Positions 1 through 10,166 of a stretch of DNA of 64,000 nucleotides are shown in pieces. The notes beneath the pieces were generated by a model. It was given only the letters and a program-made list of their open reading frames with translations. It searched no databases and was not told the DNA's origin. The number at the start of each line of letters is the position of its first letter. Position 1 is the stretch's first letter. Made by a program: the position numbers and the translations under genes. The stretch lies in NCBI GenBank assembly GCA_905221605.1, contig CAJNDS010002344.1, positions 374,883-438,882 of the forward strand, given 5' to 3'. This DNA comes from Symbiodinium natans (Eukaryota; Sar; Dinophyceae; Suessiales; Symbiodiniaceae).

Positions 1-41
1 GAACAGGCCGATCTGCGTCACAAGCCCTGAGCCCGAAAAGT

Positions 42-98
42 GTTTAGGGTTTAGGGTTTAGGGTTTAGGGTTTAGGGTTTAGGGTTTAGGGTTTAGGG
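42..98 (+). repeat. TTTAGGG telomere-type array
   Basis: About eight uninterrupted TTTAGGG units. It is the first of well over a hundred such arrays or short runs in the window, in both orientations. It lies inside the chromosome, since non-repeat DNA occurs on both sides. Confidence 0.95.
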
Positions 99-115
99 TA
101 GAACCCCCCAACTAG

Positions 116-229
116 GGTCCGGAGGGCCAGAAGCAAAGGACTTGTGGGAAGAGAGTCTGCAGCTCCCTACGTGCAAAACCAAAGCTAGGTCGCCGCCAAG
201 ACCTCACTAAGCATCTATTTGCCACCTAA
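116..229 (+). CDS. candidate exon, unknown protein
   Basis: An open stretch follows a CTAG acceptor-like site and ends at TAA (227-229). It reads as a basic peptide with Cys and Lys/Arg (for example RTCGKRVCSSLRAKPKLGRR). It sits between a TTTAGGG array and degenerate CCCTAAA runs, the usual exon position in this window. Nothing identifies the family, and chance openness is possible at this length. Confidence 0.22.
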   Translation, partial: GPEGQKQRTCGKRVCSSLRAKPKLGRRQDLTKHLFAT

Positions 230-1460
230 AAATGTGTGGGGAACCTCATTCCCAACTTCCCCTCTAAGAATATCTAAGAATCACGAGGCCACGCCCTGAG
301 GCCTAAACCCTAAACCCTCAACCCCAAACATCCCGAAACTCCCTAAACCCTAAAGCCTAACCGGCCCTGTCCAAAGCCTAACCGGCCCTGTCCCTAAACC
401 CCCCCAAGCCGGAAGCCCCCTACCGGGAGGTTCATAACCCTGTTTAGAGTACTTCTTACCCTACGCCCACAGGACAGGGCATTTCGAAGATGAGTTCCCC
501 TTCGTGCCATGGAGACTATAAAGTTGATGGCGTGCAAGACTTTCAGATTTTGGGCTTAAGGTTCAAGGTTTAGGGTTCAGGATTTAGGGTTAGGCTTCAG
601 GGTTCAGGAAAACTGGGGTTCGAAGTCCAGGTTTTTATGGGGATTAGCGCTGGCGTTTTGGGGTGCAGGGTTGAGGTGTTTTGGGGGTCTTAGTGCTGTC
701 AGAGGGACAGAGATCACAGAAATCCGATCAACCATGTGAAAGGGTTTAGGGTTTGAGGCTTAGGACTCCTTACAGCAGGCGCATCCTCCAAGAGTTTAGG
801 GTCTACAGGGTTTAGGGTTTAGGGCTTAGAGCTTAGGGTTGCGAAGTCTCGTGGCGATTAGAGGATGGGCCTCAGATGGAGAGTTCTCTAAACTTGGGCC
901 CCTGTTTGGGTAGCCTAAGTAGGAGGGGCCGCCTGATAGTAAGGATCCTAATTTAGATAGAGCACCATCTCTTCCCGAATAGATGCCATACACTAGCTTC
1001 TGCCAGCCCTCCATCGGCCCTGTTGTTTGCTAAGGAATGTGCAATGTCCGGTGCAACTCGAAACACGCGTGCGAAATCTCTGAACCTCCGGCTCCCCCTT
1101 CCCGCGGCCCTCGCACCCTAAAGTCTCTTAAGGAGCCGAAAACCTGCGTTTTGTGAGTCATGATGATGAAGCCAAACCCTAAGATCTAGGGTACAGCAAT
1201 ATCAAACACGTCGTTGGTATGGTGAAAGGGGTGTACCCTAGGCCCCAGGCCCAAACCCAAACCTAAACCCTAAACCCATAAGCCAAACACCCTAAACCCC
1301 AAACCCATGAACCTAAACCTCAAACCCTAAACCCTGAACCCTAAACCCTGAACCCCACACCCTATACCCTAAACCCTAAACCCCAAACCCTAAACCCTAA
1401 ACCCTCAACCCTCAACCCTAAACCCGAAACCCTAAACCCTGCCCGGCTCTAGGTCTCCCT
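230..1460. other. degenerate telomere-like DNA with two weak exon candidates
   Basis: Mostly degenerate TTTAGGG and CCCTAAA runs, with a long C-strand block at about 1258-1438. Two short stretches read like protein: one from an ATG at 490 (MSSPSCHGDYKVDG...), and one near 1030-1120 (CAMSGATRNTRAKSLNLRLP...). Neither could be joined to another exon, so they are not annotated as genes. Confidence 0.4.
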
Positions 1461-1464
1461 GAAG

Positions 1465-1542
1465 ACTCATGAGAGCTACTACGTTCGCTGGGCGGTGGCG
1501 AGGCGCCGCCTGCGTCGCGAGGCGCCTGTGGCAGGGCCCTCG
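1465..1542 (+). CDS. candidate exon, unknown protein
   Basis: Twenty-six codons between a CTGAAG acceptor-like site and a GT donor (TCG|GTGATG). The peptide contains HESYYVRWAVARRRLRRE. A CCCTAAA block precedes it and a clean TTTAGGG array starts about 10 bases after the donor. No family was recognised. The GC-rich, stop-free reading and a phase-0 donor support coding, but no second exon was joined. Confidence 0.35.
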
Positions 1543-1552
1543 GTGATGTTTT

Positions 1553-1616
1553 GGGGTTTAGGGTTTAGGGTTTAGGGTTTAGGGTTTAGGGTTTAGGGTT
1601 TAGGGTTAGGGTTTAG
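1553..1616 (+). repeat. TTTAGGG array
   Basis: Nine TTTAGGG-type units, one shortened to TTAGGG, immediately downstream of the candidate exon at 1465-1542. Confidence 0.95.
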
Positions 1617-2067
1617 GGCTTATGGGGCTTGGGGTCTTGGACTGTTGGACCTTCAATGACACAGTTCTTCAAGCTTTCATGGGCTGGGTTTCTTATGAAC
1701 CCCACTGTAGAAGAAATCAAAGGATCCGGTACCGAGGAAACCTTCGAGAAGCTTAGGGAGCCTGAGGGAGTAGTTGGGAGTATTCGGGAACCTTAGTTTA
1801 CATACCTCCGCCCTTGAACTTTCCCCTGGTTGCTTGGGAAGTTAGTTTTGGGGAGCGAGTTGTTTCGGATATATTTCTCGGGGCGGGGTTCAGGTTTAGG
1901 GTTTAGGGTGTAGGGTTTAGGGTTTAGGGTTTAGGGTTTAGGGTTTTCAGGGTGAGCTACAACAGTGCAACGGGAGCCCCATGATGCGCCTGGCAAAGGC
2001 TTCGGGATTTAGGATTCGCACCACTCTGCTACCCTAAACACTCAACCCTCAACATAAAACCCCTGTT

Positions 2068-2172
2068 TTGGGATGTTCCCCGTTATACTAACAGTCCTTA
2101 ATAGGCATTATCGTACCTCCTATTATCATCCCTCTGAAGGACTGTAAAGTATAAGAGGGGGCATCCCAACCC
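2068..2172. mobile_element. short inverted-repeat element, family 4
   Basis: Begins GGGATGTTCCCCGTTATACT and ends with the inverse (AGTATAAGAGGGGGCATCCC). Internally, AACAGTCCTTAATAGG pairs with GAAGGACTGT near the other end. Related copies lie at about 22774-22970 and 51900-51997. It is non-coding, and its length and terminal inverted repeats fit a MITE. Confidence 0.7.
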
Positions 2173-2477
2173 CCTGTTTTAGGGTTTAGGGTTTCGGGTT
2201 TAGGGTTTAGGGTTTAGACTTTAGGGTTCGGCTCTGAAGTGCACGCAGCCTTTAGATGCCCACCCCTACTTGGAGGTTCAATACCTCTTAGCAGATTTTA
2301 GGCTTCAGCGTTTAGGGATTTAAAGGGCCCTAAACCCTAAACCCTAAACCCTAAACCTTAAACCCTAAACCCGGTTCTCCCGGAGGTGTCGTTCCTTTCG
2401 AGGCGTCTGGGTTTTGAGGAATCGAGGTTTCGGCTTTCGAGGGCTTAGGGTGAACCTCACGTCCGAAACCCTTCCAG

Positions 2478-2517
2478 GCCAGCCCAATGAGTCGATCTCA
2501 AGAAGATGCCGACCCAG
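2478..2517 (+). CDS. candidate short exon with telomere-repeat donor
   Basis: Follows a pyrimidine-rich acceptor (CCCTTCCAG) and reads ASPMSRSQEDADP. It ends in a consensus donor, CAG|GTTTAG, whose GT is the first unit of the TTTAGGG array that follows. The protein family is unknown. The junction sequence is the main interest. Confidence 0.4.
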
Positions 2518-2578
2518 GTTTAGGGTTTAGGGTTTAGGGTTTAGGGTTTAGGGTTTAGGGTTTAGGGTTTAGGGTTTA
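2518..2578 (+). repeat. TTTAGGG array starting at a splice donor
   Basis: About eight and a half perfect units, starting directly at the presumed exon end at 2517. Confidence 0.95.
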
Positions 2579-2654
2579 GGAGCCGACCTTTCCAACCTGG
2601 GGGGGGGGGGGGGGGGCTCCTGGAGCCCAGAGACGTGCCATTAATCATGTGGTT

Positions 2655-2770
2655 GTCAAAACTTAAATCAGTGTTAGGGATCCTTTTTACTTTTTGGGTC
2701 ATGGGCTTTCTTATATATAAACAAAAAGGATCCTTTTTTCTTCCTAGGGGAACAGGGATGAAGAACAATT
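2655..2770. mobile_element. family 10 element copy
   Basis: Contains inverted GGATCCTTTTTAC and AAAAAGGATCCTTTTTTC blocks around a TTTTTGGGTCATGGGCTTTC core. A nearly identical copy lies at 26745-26845. A poly-G run (about 2599-2616) precedes it. It gives spurious ORFs on both strands. Confidence 0.65.
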
Positions 2771-2870
2771 ATGATCCCTTTTGGGGTGCCCTAAATATTA
2801 GGTGCCGTATTATACAAGGGACCCAAAACAAGGGACCATCATATTTGACAGCCACCCATGTACTACAACC

Positions 2871-4425
2871 TCAGGACCCAGAGTAGGCCCTTCTTCTCTT
2901 TTTGCTAGGCTTTAGGTTCTCTATAAACCCTTTAACCCAAACCCTAAACCCTAAACCCTAAACCCAAAACCCTAAAACCCTAAAACCCTAAAACCCTAAA
3001 CCCTAAACCCTAAACCCTAAACCTGTTTTTATTATTCCTGGGATATTCTTGGGCCCAGTAGTATAACATGAAGTCGCAGTTTGGGTCCCTAAGCCCTACA
3101 ACTCCAACCCCTAAACCCTATAGACCCTAAACCCTTTACCCTATAGACTTAGACTCTAAAGCCCACTTGGGAGTTTCCGAAAATAGGGGTACCCTTATAA
3201 TATGGATCATACTATTTTGGGGTACATTAAGGGTACCCCCCTAATTCGGGGACGTACCCAATTCTAGTCGTGGACGTGAGCAACCTCCCAGGTCTTCAAC
3301 GACCTGCAAGAGGATCAGCTGGCGAGGTCCCCAGCTCTGGGTTTTCGGGTCTTCGGGATTTCGGGATTTGGCTGTGGTGGAGGTGTGGGGGCGCTGGGGG
3401 AGGGAGGGGGGGAGGGCTTAAGCCTGCGAGGCGTAGGTTTTTGTCATCCTGTATGTTTTTGTTTGTTGCTTTGGGTGTGTTGGTTTCGCTGGCTTATGGT
3501 TGGGTCTAGGCTTTATATAGACTTCATGGGCTTTAGGCTTTATGTCATCTTCCTTTGCGGGTACTTCTGGCTCAAACCCTATACCCTCAGCCTTAATACC
3601 CCTTAACCCTCAACCCTAGACCCCTTAACCCGATAAACCCTCAACCTTAAATTGCCCTGAACCATTGATCCTACACCCAGGACCCAGAGTAGGCTGAGAA
3701 GGCCCTTATTTCTTGTTAAGTAGGATCTAGGTTCCCTTAAAAGCCCCTTCGTTCAACCGAAAAGGGTCCTAGCTTTATCTTGGAGACCCTAACCCCTCGT
3801 ATGGGGACCCCAATTTTGGGGAAATGACCAGTCCGGTCCTTTACTTTGGTTGGGTTTCGGGTTTCCGGGCTTCTGGTTTAGGGTTGGTGTTTTCGGGTTT
3901 GGGGCTTAAGGTTTATGACGTTTGGGTGTTGGGTTGCGGGCTTAGGGTTTTCAGGTTTTGGGCTTCGGGCTTCAGATTTGCGACAGGGATCCTAAGATCT
4001 GTGGAAGGTTCCTTGCTTCCGGAATATGGGTATACACCCGGATGCGAAAACTCTGACTCCTAAGCATTCATCCTTCGACCCTTGCAACCTAAACCCTATC
4101 CCCAACCCCAAACCCTAGTCCCTATGCCCTACACCTAAACCCTAATCCTGAGACCTCAGCCCCCAAACCCGATTCCTTTTCGGGTTTAGGGTTTTGGGTT
4201 TAGGGCCCCCCCCCCCCATGCTTTTACATGAAACCCATTCCAAAGGCCTGCAGCCCTCAGCCCCAAACCCCAAATCACAACTCCTTCAACCCTCAGCCAA
4301 AAGACGCTAAACCCTAAACCCTAAACCTTAAACCCTAAATCCTAAACCCTAAACCCTAAACCCTAAACCCTATAACACGAACCTTAAACCCTAAACCACA
4401 CCCTAAAGCCCAAACCCTTTTCGAG
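2871..4425. other. non-coding elements and degenerate telomere repeats
   Basis: Holds family 11 sequences starting GGACCCAGAGTAGGCC (about 2874 and 3678; others near 7140 and 28578), C-strand arrays (2940-3025 and 4310-4375), and family 6-like inverted ends near 3175-3260. The ORFs here read as translations of TTTAGGG-like DNA (GFRV, GLGF). No exon could be supported. Confidence 0.5.
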
Positions 4426-4497
4426 GTCCATCTTGTTGCCGGGAGCGGCTTGGTTCCATCCCTGACGACGCCGTTTGAGGCTTCGGCATTGAGGCCT
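4426..4497 (+). CDS. candidate exon, unknown protein
   Basis: Twenty-four codons in phase 0 after TTTTCGAG, reading VHLVAGSGLVPSLTTPFEA and on. It ends at CCT|GTTTAG, again using the first TTTAGGG unit as GT donor. It lies between C-strand arrays (4310-4375) and a G-strand array (4499-4522). The family is unknown. Both boundaries look like usable splice sites. Confidence 0.45.
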
Positions 4498-5871
4498 GTT
4501 TAGGGTTTAGGGTTTAGGGTTTGGGGCTTTGGATATGGGGGTTCAGGGTTTACGGGCTTAGTGTGCAGAAGTTTTCGGGGTTTAGCAAGCTGAGGGAGTT
4601 TCGGGGTAAGGGGGGTGCAGAGTTTCGGGTTTTATGGGCTCGGGGGGTTTACCAGCCAGTTTAGGGTTTGTTCATTCTTCAGCATTTCGTTTTTTGGGGG
4701 TGATGCTGCAATTGGCTTGAACCCTAAACCATAAACCCTGACCCTGAAGCCTAGCCCCTTCCTGTAGCAAACCCTAAACCCTAAACCCCAAACACAGAAA
4801 TACTACAGATTCACGACCTAGATCGACTTTTCAGATTCTGGGGACCCCGGGAGGCTTCTCTTTTCTGTTTTATTTTTGTTGTTGGGGGGGGGGGGGTGTT
4901 ACTTTGGAATCAGAAAGTCCTCGGTCGAATTTGTTCAGGGTGTGTCCGCAGTTGCGCAGGCTGTCAAGCGACGGCCGCGGCTTGCCAGCATTCTGCTGTC
5001 ACTTCAACTGAAGATTCCGCTGTGGCGCGAGAATTGTCTACCCCAACATTTTCACCCCCCAAAGAACAGCACCCACAAGAGTTTAAGACCTCACGAAGTC
5101 GGGAGCATTTCGGGTGATTCTATCTCAACAAGTAGATTGAAACCAACTGAAGGCCCTTGAATCCCCGACCTCGCGATGGAGGCAAAACCCTAGACCCTAT
5201 AGAGTTGTATGCCAAGCCAAGCCCGAACCCCAAACCTCGCACCCTAAACCCGAAACCCGAAACCCTAAAACCCTAAAACACTAAACCCTGATTCAACCCC
5301 CTAACCCCTTAACCCCTACAGCTTCCGAAGCTTCAACCTGAGGTTGCCATGCACACAAGCCCCAAATTCTTCCAGCTTCAATCTTAATCTACTATTTGCT
5401 CAAGAACCCTCCCGAAAAATAGAAAATAGAAGATACAAATCCCTACATTAACCTTGTAAGGAAGAATATCTTGTTGGGGGGGGGGGAAGATTTCTCCGCC
5501 TCCCCCATCCCCACCCACGAAAAGAAATGCCATCATAGTCAGCACACATACCAATCTTGCTATATTCATTCTTTCCAGGGCCCCAAAACCGACCCCCAAC
5601 TTGGAACTACCCACATAGACTCCTTTTTCCTTTTCCGGGGTTGAGGTGGGGGTTGGGAGGATATAGCTCCTCATCACTAAAGCCCTAAAGCCTATGGGTT
5701 TAGGGTGCCAGGTTCAGGGCCTAGGGTTTAGGGGTTCCAGGTTTAAGCCTGAAACCCCCAAAACTCCAAAGCCTTTAGGTGGGTTGAGGAGGAGTTCTTC
5801 CCTAAACCCTAAACCCTAAACCCCAAACCCTAAACCCTAAACCCTAAACCCTCTTGTCTGGAATTGTCCAG
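4498..5871. other. intergenic or intronic DNA
   Basis: Degenerate telomere-type runs and poly-G at about 4886 and 5475. At about 4928-5160 two overlapping frames are both open on the + strand (one with VAQAVKRRPRLASILLSLQL). Coding is possible there, but the frame and boundaries could not be decided. Confidence 0.35.
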
Positions 5872-5923
5872 GCCTTCTGCACCCGGTGACGACGCTCCGT
5901 CGCGTCGAGGAGCCGCAAGCTCA
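5872..5923 (+). CDS. candidate exon, unknown protein
   Basis: Follows a good acceptor (GGAATTGTCCAG) right after a CCCTAAA array. The phase-2 frame reads PSAPGDDAPSRRGAASS. A GT donor is available at TCA|GTTGGC. A family 2 element start (CTACCTGGGACCC) and a TTTAGGG array follow. The protein is unknown. Confidence 0.4.
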
Positions 5924-6006
5924 GTTGGCTCTACCTGGGACCCCCTTTTAGGGTTTAGGGTTTAGGGTTTAGGGTTTAGGGTTCAGGGTTTAGGGTTTAG
6001 GGAAAT

Positions 6007-6210
6007 CCCTACCTGGGACCCTATTTTTACCTACGGTTCAGTAGTAAGTACCTCGAGGTTTTATAGGGTTTATAGGGCTTATAGGGCACTTGTAGGGCTT
6101 ATAGGATTTACCTGGGACCCTATATTTACCTACAGTTTAGTAGGAAGTACCCCCTATTTAGTCAGCGCAACCCTGAAAACTGTAGGTAAACAAAGGGTCC
6201 CAGGTAGGGC
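6007..6210. mobile_element. family 2 inverted-repeat elements
   Basis: Has the terminal sequence TACCTGGGACCCTATTTACC and its inverse near 6182-6207, with further partial copies between. The same family recurs near 10497, 29316 (nested in an intron of gene C), 44123, 54048, 54462, 57829 and 62220. The ends and ~80-100 bp lengths fit MITEs. Confidence 0.7.
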
Positions 6211-6361
6211 TTTCAGATTTAGTTTAGAGGGTTTAGGATTCGGGTTTTGGGTTTTGGGTTTAGGGTTTTGGGTTCAGGGTGCTGGAGGGTTTTAGCCTCA
6301 AGTGTTTAGGGCTCTTGCCGTCTGGCTAAAATGCGGGAGTTGGACCAACATCCTAGAAACT

Positions 6362-6442
6362 GGGTTTAGGGTTTAGGGTTTAGGGTTTAGGGTTTAGGGT
6401 TTAGGGTTTAGGGTTTAGGGTTTAGGGTTTAGGGTTTAGGGT
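6362..6442 (+). repeat. TTTAGGG array
   Basis: About eleven and a half consecutive perfect units, ending at GTAAG just before a candidate exon. Confidence 0.95.
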
Positions 6443-6445
6443 AAG

Positions 6446-6544
6446 CTAGAGCGTTTTGGTGCTGCGGGCTTTAGTCGTGTCAGGAGTCAGAGCGGCAGAG
6501 ATTATGCAGTTGTACTGCGGGGCTCAGGGCAAGTGGGGAAGTAG
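6446..6544 (+). CDS. candidate exon, unknown protein
   Basis: Thirty-two codons then TAG, or a GT donor at GGGAA|GTAGG. It reads LERFGAAGFSRVRSQSGRDY and continues AVVLRGSGQVGK. The acceptor would be GGTAAG at the very end of the TTTAGGG array. No family was recognised. The composition is normal for protein, unlike the repeat translations nearby. Confidence 0.45.
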   Translation, partial: LERFGAAGFSRVRSQSGRDYAVVLRGSGQVGK

Positions 6545-6665
6545 GACAGGTCGCAGCATGGGGGCAGATCTGGATCTTCGGCGATTTTTTTGGTTCCTGA
6601 CCCTAAACCCTAAACCCTAAACCCTAAACCCTAAACCCTACACCCTAAACCCACTTCATATTCAG

Positions 6666-6750
6666 AACCCCCCGGCCACCACCCCCCAGGCCCCCCATGC
6701 CCCCATGCCCCCCCATGGTCGTACCTGTGCGGCCCCACAACCTGAGCAGG
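6666..6750 (+). CDS. candidate proline-rich exon
   Basis: A textbook acceptor (CCCACTTCATATTCAG) after a CCCTAAA array, then a proline-rich reading (RPPPPRPPMPPCPPMVVPV...). It ends AGCAGG|GTTTAG at the first unit of a TTTAGGG array. Inverted telomere arrays therefore flank the exon on both sides. Confidence 0.4.
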
Positions 6751-6817
6751 GTTTAGGGTTTAGGGTTTAGGGTTTAGGGTTTAGGGGTTCAGGCTTTGAC
6801 TTCAGCAAAGGAGGAAC

Positions 6818-6990
6818 TACTTGGAGGTAGGTTCACGGTACTGATTCACCAGCTATAACTGTACTTATAACTGTACTCATAACCAATTATAAGAGGTTCA
6901 CGGTACTTATTAGCCAGTTATAAGTGTTTATGAGTACAGTTAGAAGTACAGTTATAGATGGTGAAATAAGTACCGTGAACCTCCAAGTAG
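6818..6990. mobile_element. family 3 inverted-repeat element
   Basis: Ends ACTTGGAGGTTCACGGTACT and its inverse at 6968-6990, with a stem of alternating TTATAACTGTACT motifs. Related copies lie at 20637-20755 and 39492-39635. The whole element could fold into a long hairpin. It is non-coding. Confidence 0.75.
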
Positions 6991-7846
6991 CTGCCTTTCC
7001 GCGCACAGGAGTTCGCATCAAGGGGGGTTTAGGGTTTAGGGTTTAGGGTTTAGGGTTTAGGGTACGTTCTGCTAACTGGAATTTGCAATTACGGGGGGGG
7101 GGGGGGGGGGGATTTCTAAAGAATGCAAGGTCAACACTGGTCTAGGATGCAGAGTAAGCCCTTATTCCTTTTTTGGGGGGGGCTTTCTCCCCTTCTCAAC
7201 CCGTGCAAGCCCTAGGGCTTAGGGTTTGGCATAAATTGCAAACAAGCCGCTGCCGCCGAGGTCTGCAGGAGGCTCTGTGACACGAGTTCGCAACTTGACA
7301 TACCCATGGTGTCCCCCCCCCCCCCCTCCTCAGGAATCTAAGGTTGAGTCGAAAAGGTTTAGTGAGTAGGGTTTATGTTCGTGCCCCTTGTGGGGTTTGC
7401 ATCGGAAAGAGTTTGTGAGCAAGCATCCAGTTTCAGTGCCTTTGGTTCTCTTGGTCTTAAAGGCCTGAACCCTGAACCCTAGCCCCCGAAACCCTGAACC
7501 CTAAAACCCTAAGACCCTAAAACCCTGACACCTACAACGAACTTTAAGACCCTAAACCCCTAAGACCCTAAAACCCTAAACCTTTAAAGCCTTTTCCCCC
7601 TGGAACTTTAAGACCCGAAGACCTAAACCCCAAAACCCCAAACCTTACTGTACACCCTCAGCCGAGTTTAGGGGCCTCCACACTCCACTCCAGAGACTGC
7701 TAGACAACCAGGTGAAAGCAACCCCAAGCCCTAAGTTTATTAGATCTGAAACCTCAAACCCTAAACCTTAAACCCCAAACCCTAACCCCAAACCCTACAC
7801 CCTAAACCTTATAAACCCCAAACCCCAAACCCTCAAATTGACACAG

Positions 7847-7932
7847 GCGAAAGCTACTTAGCCAGCTTGGACGTGGTCACCTCACAGCGCCTCTTGGATT
7901 GCTGCGAAGAGGCGCCCGACCTCCGCTCCTGA
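7847..7932 (+). CDS. candidate terminal exon, unknown protein
   Basis: Follows GACACAG and reads ESYLASLDVVTSQRLLDCCE then EAPDLRS and TGA (7930-7932). The helix-like, acidic and leucine-rich composition is convincing for protein. It is probably the last exon of a + strand gene whose earlier exons (6446, 6666) cannot be joined with certainty. Confidence 0.5.
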
Positions 7933-8645
7933 CCATGGAAAGATACAAAAAAATCAATGTTACAAAATATAATTCTTTTGGATAATATAATTCTTTGCAT
8001 ATTATTGTCCTTCTGCTTAGTATAGCGCCACATGAACCCGAAGAGTGGGCGTCGTATTTTGCTACACAAAGGGTTTAGGGTTTAGGGTTTGGGGTTATAG
8101 GGTTTAGGGTTTAGGGTGTCGGGCTTTTAGGGTTTTATTGTTGTTAGGTTTAGGGTTTAGGGTGTAGATGTACTGCCTATTCGGGTATATGAATCATAAG
8201 CCATACACCCATTTCGGGTCATATGGTCCCCCAGGTAGGTGTTGAGTCTGGCTCGACACTTGGGGCCTTTGGGACTCAGGCTGCAGTGGTTGTTCAGGGT
8301 TTAGGGTTTTGGGTTTTGGGTTTAGGGTTTGGGGTTTGGGGCTTAGGGCTTAGGGTTTAGGGTTTAGGGCTCGTTTTTTTAAAGCAACCCGCTTGTCCTG
8401 TATTGCTGGAGCTCGACTCGAAACGCTGACCATGAACCCTATTTGTGGTTCATTGCGTTTTTCAGGTAGCCAGTAAACCCCACAAATGCCTCAAATGAAG
8501 TGCTTAACCACCAAACCCCCACACCCAAAGCCAAAAAAACCCTAGATCCTTGGCCCTCAGTCCCAAACCCTAAACCCCAAACCCCAAACCCCAAACCCCA
8601 AACCCTAAACCCTAAACCCCAAACCCTAACCCTAAACCCTAAACC

Positions 8646-8676
8646 CTTCAATCCCCCCCCCCCCCCCCCCCCCCCC
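8646..8676 (+). repeat. poly-C run
   Basis: Twenty-plus C in a row (from about 8653), just before a candidate exon. It could serve as a polypyrimidine tract. Confidence 0.9.
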
Positions 8677-8687
8677 TGGCCTGCCAG

Positions 8688-9002
8688 ACCTCCGTCTCCT
8701 CCGCTGCAGAGTCGGGGCTCCACCTCCTCTGGGGGGGTGAAACGTTCCCTCTGCTCTTGGAGTTGGAGTGAGTTTAGGGTGTTTAGGGTGTTTAGGGGGT
8801 TTAGGGGGTTTAGGGTTTAGGGAGTTTAGGGTGTTTAGGGGGTTTAGGGTGTTTAGGGGGTTTAGGGTGTTTAGGGTGTTTAGGGCGTTTAGGGCGTTTA
8901 GGGTGTTTAGGGTGTTTAGGGTGTTTAGGGTTTGGGGCGACATGAACCTACAGCGAGTTTACGGGTGGTGGGGGGGCTTGCCCTGTAGCACAGCAGGGAA
9001 AG
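8688..9002 (+). CDS. two-exon segment of an unknown gene
   Basis: Exon 8688-8767 reads TSVSSAAESGLHLLWGGETF then PLLLEL and stops at GGA|GTGAGT, a perfect donor. Exon 8954-9002 starts after GAACCTACAG and reads DEFTGGGGACPVAQQGK when joined in phase 2. It ends AAAG|GTTTGG. The 186-nt intron (8768-8953) is almost entirely variant TGTTTAGGG units. The two exons join in frame, which is good support, but the protein family is unknown. Confidence 0.5.
8768..8953 (+). repeat. intron made of variant telomere repeats
   Basis: About twenty units alternating TTTAGGG with spacers (GTGTTTAGGG, GGTTTAGGG, GCGTTTAGGG), starting in a GTGAGT donor and ending ACCTACAG. The array is a candidate intron by itself. 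Confidence 0.6.
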
Positions 9003-9264
9003 GTTTGGAGGGTTTAGGGTTTGGGGTTTAGGGTTGAGGGTTTAGGGTTTTGGGCTGTTCTTAGGGGCTGGTGTAGCTGGGAGCCCCAGTAACTCTATGG
9101 GAAGTTCTCAGAATCAAGTTCCCTTTTTGGGTTCCCCCACATAGTCCTTACCCTTGAGGCCCCTAAGCCCTAAACCCTCAACCCACATAACCCACATAAC
9201 CCTAAACCCTAAACCTTAAACCCTAAACTACATGGGGCTTAACATCTAGAACCCCACTGCCGGA

Positions 9265-9343
9265 AGAGCCGGAGCCGGATGCCACCGCGTGCGCGAGGCA
9301 AAACAAAGGGGGCACACTCCGTGTTCGCGAGCTGGCTTCCCGA
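9265..9343 (+). CDS. candidate exon, frame uncertain
   Basis: A GC-rich stretch after CATCTAG with no stop in any + frame. The most protein-like frame reads TPLPEEPEPDATACARQNKG and on. It ends at GAA|GTTTAG, another telomere-repeat GT donor. A CCCTAAA block precedes it and variant TTTAGAGGG arrays follow. Confidence 0.4.
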
Positions 9344-9351
9344 AGTTTAGG

Positions 9352-9745
9352 GTTTAGAGGGCTTAGAGGGTTTAGAACGTTTAGGGTTTAGGGTTTAGGA
9401 TTTATAGGGTTTATAGGGTTTAGAGGGTTTAGAGGGTTTAGAGGGTTTAGAGGGTTTAGAGGGCTTAGAGGGTTTAGAGGGTTTAGAGGGCTTATGGGTT
9501 TAGAGGGCTTAGAACGTTTAGGGTTTGGGGTTTAGGGTTTTGGGTTTAGGGCTTCGGGTTTAGGATTTAGGGTTTAGAGGGTTTAGAGGGCTTAGAGGGT
9601 TTAGAGGGTTTAGAGGGTTAGAGGGCTTAGAGGGTTTAGAGGGTTTAGAGGGCTTATAGGGTTTATAGGGTTTGTAGGGTTTGTAGGGTTTGTAGGGTTT
9701 GTAGGGTTTGTAGGGTTTGTAGGGTTTGTAGGGTTTGTAGGGTTT
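9352..9745 (+). repeat. TTTAGAGGG and TTTGTAGGG variant arrays
   Basis: Sub-blocks each dominated by one variant: TTTAGAGGG (about 9360-9490 and again 9565-9650), TTTATAGGG, and TTTGTAGGG (9663-9738). Blockwise homogeneity points to local slippage or unequal exchange of a mutated unit. Confidence 0.9.
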
Positions 9746-10166
9746 AGGGTTCTCTAAGGCTTATGGGTATTGTTTAGTAATCCGAAACCCTCAACCCTAA
9801 ACCCTAGGCCCAAAATCAGGGCACAGAGCTTGGGGTTTCAGATTTGCGTTCTGAGGAAGGCTCTTTTGTTTCAGCGTCGGGGGGGTTTTAGAGGTTCAGA
9901 CCTAGACTTTTGGAGCCCTGCGCCTCTTACCACCTTGCATGTTCGCCTCCTTTGCACCGCAGCCGCAGCCCACGCGTGGTCAGATGATCCGACCCTAAGA
10001 GACGGTCGAGTCTTCGGGGATTTCGAGGTTGAAGGTTCTTAGCCCCCGGCTGCTGACTTCTTTTAACGCCATCAGAATAAACTCCAAAGCTGGGCTGTGT
10101 GCTACTTGATGTGTTTGCTGCTAATCTCAACTCCTTACACTTTTTGGTTGACAAACCTTTGCATCC

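Noticed and set aside
42-98. True chromosome end
   Set aside because: Arrays occur in both orientations all along the window and non-repeat DNA continues on both sides.
8439-8723. Glycine-rich minus ORF with FRVWGLGFGVWGLGF
   Set aside because: It is a translation of CCCAAACCC-type repeats and the poly-C run.
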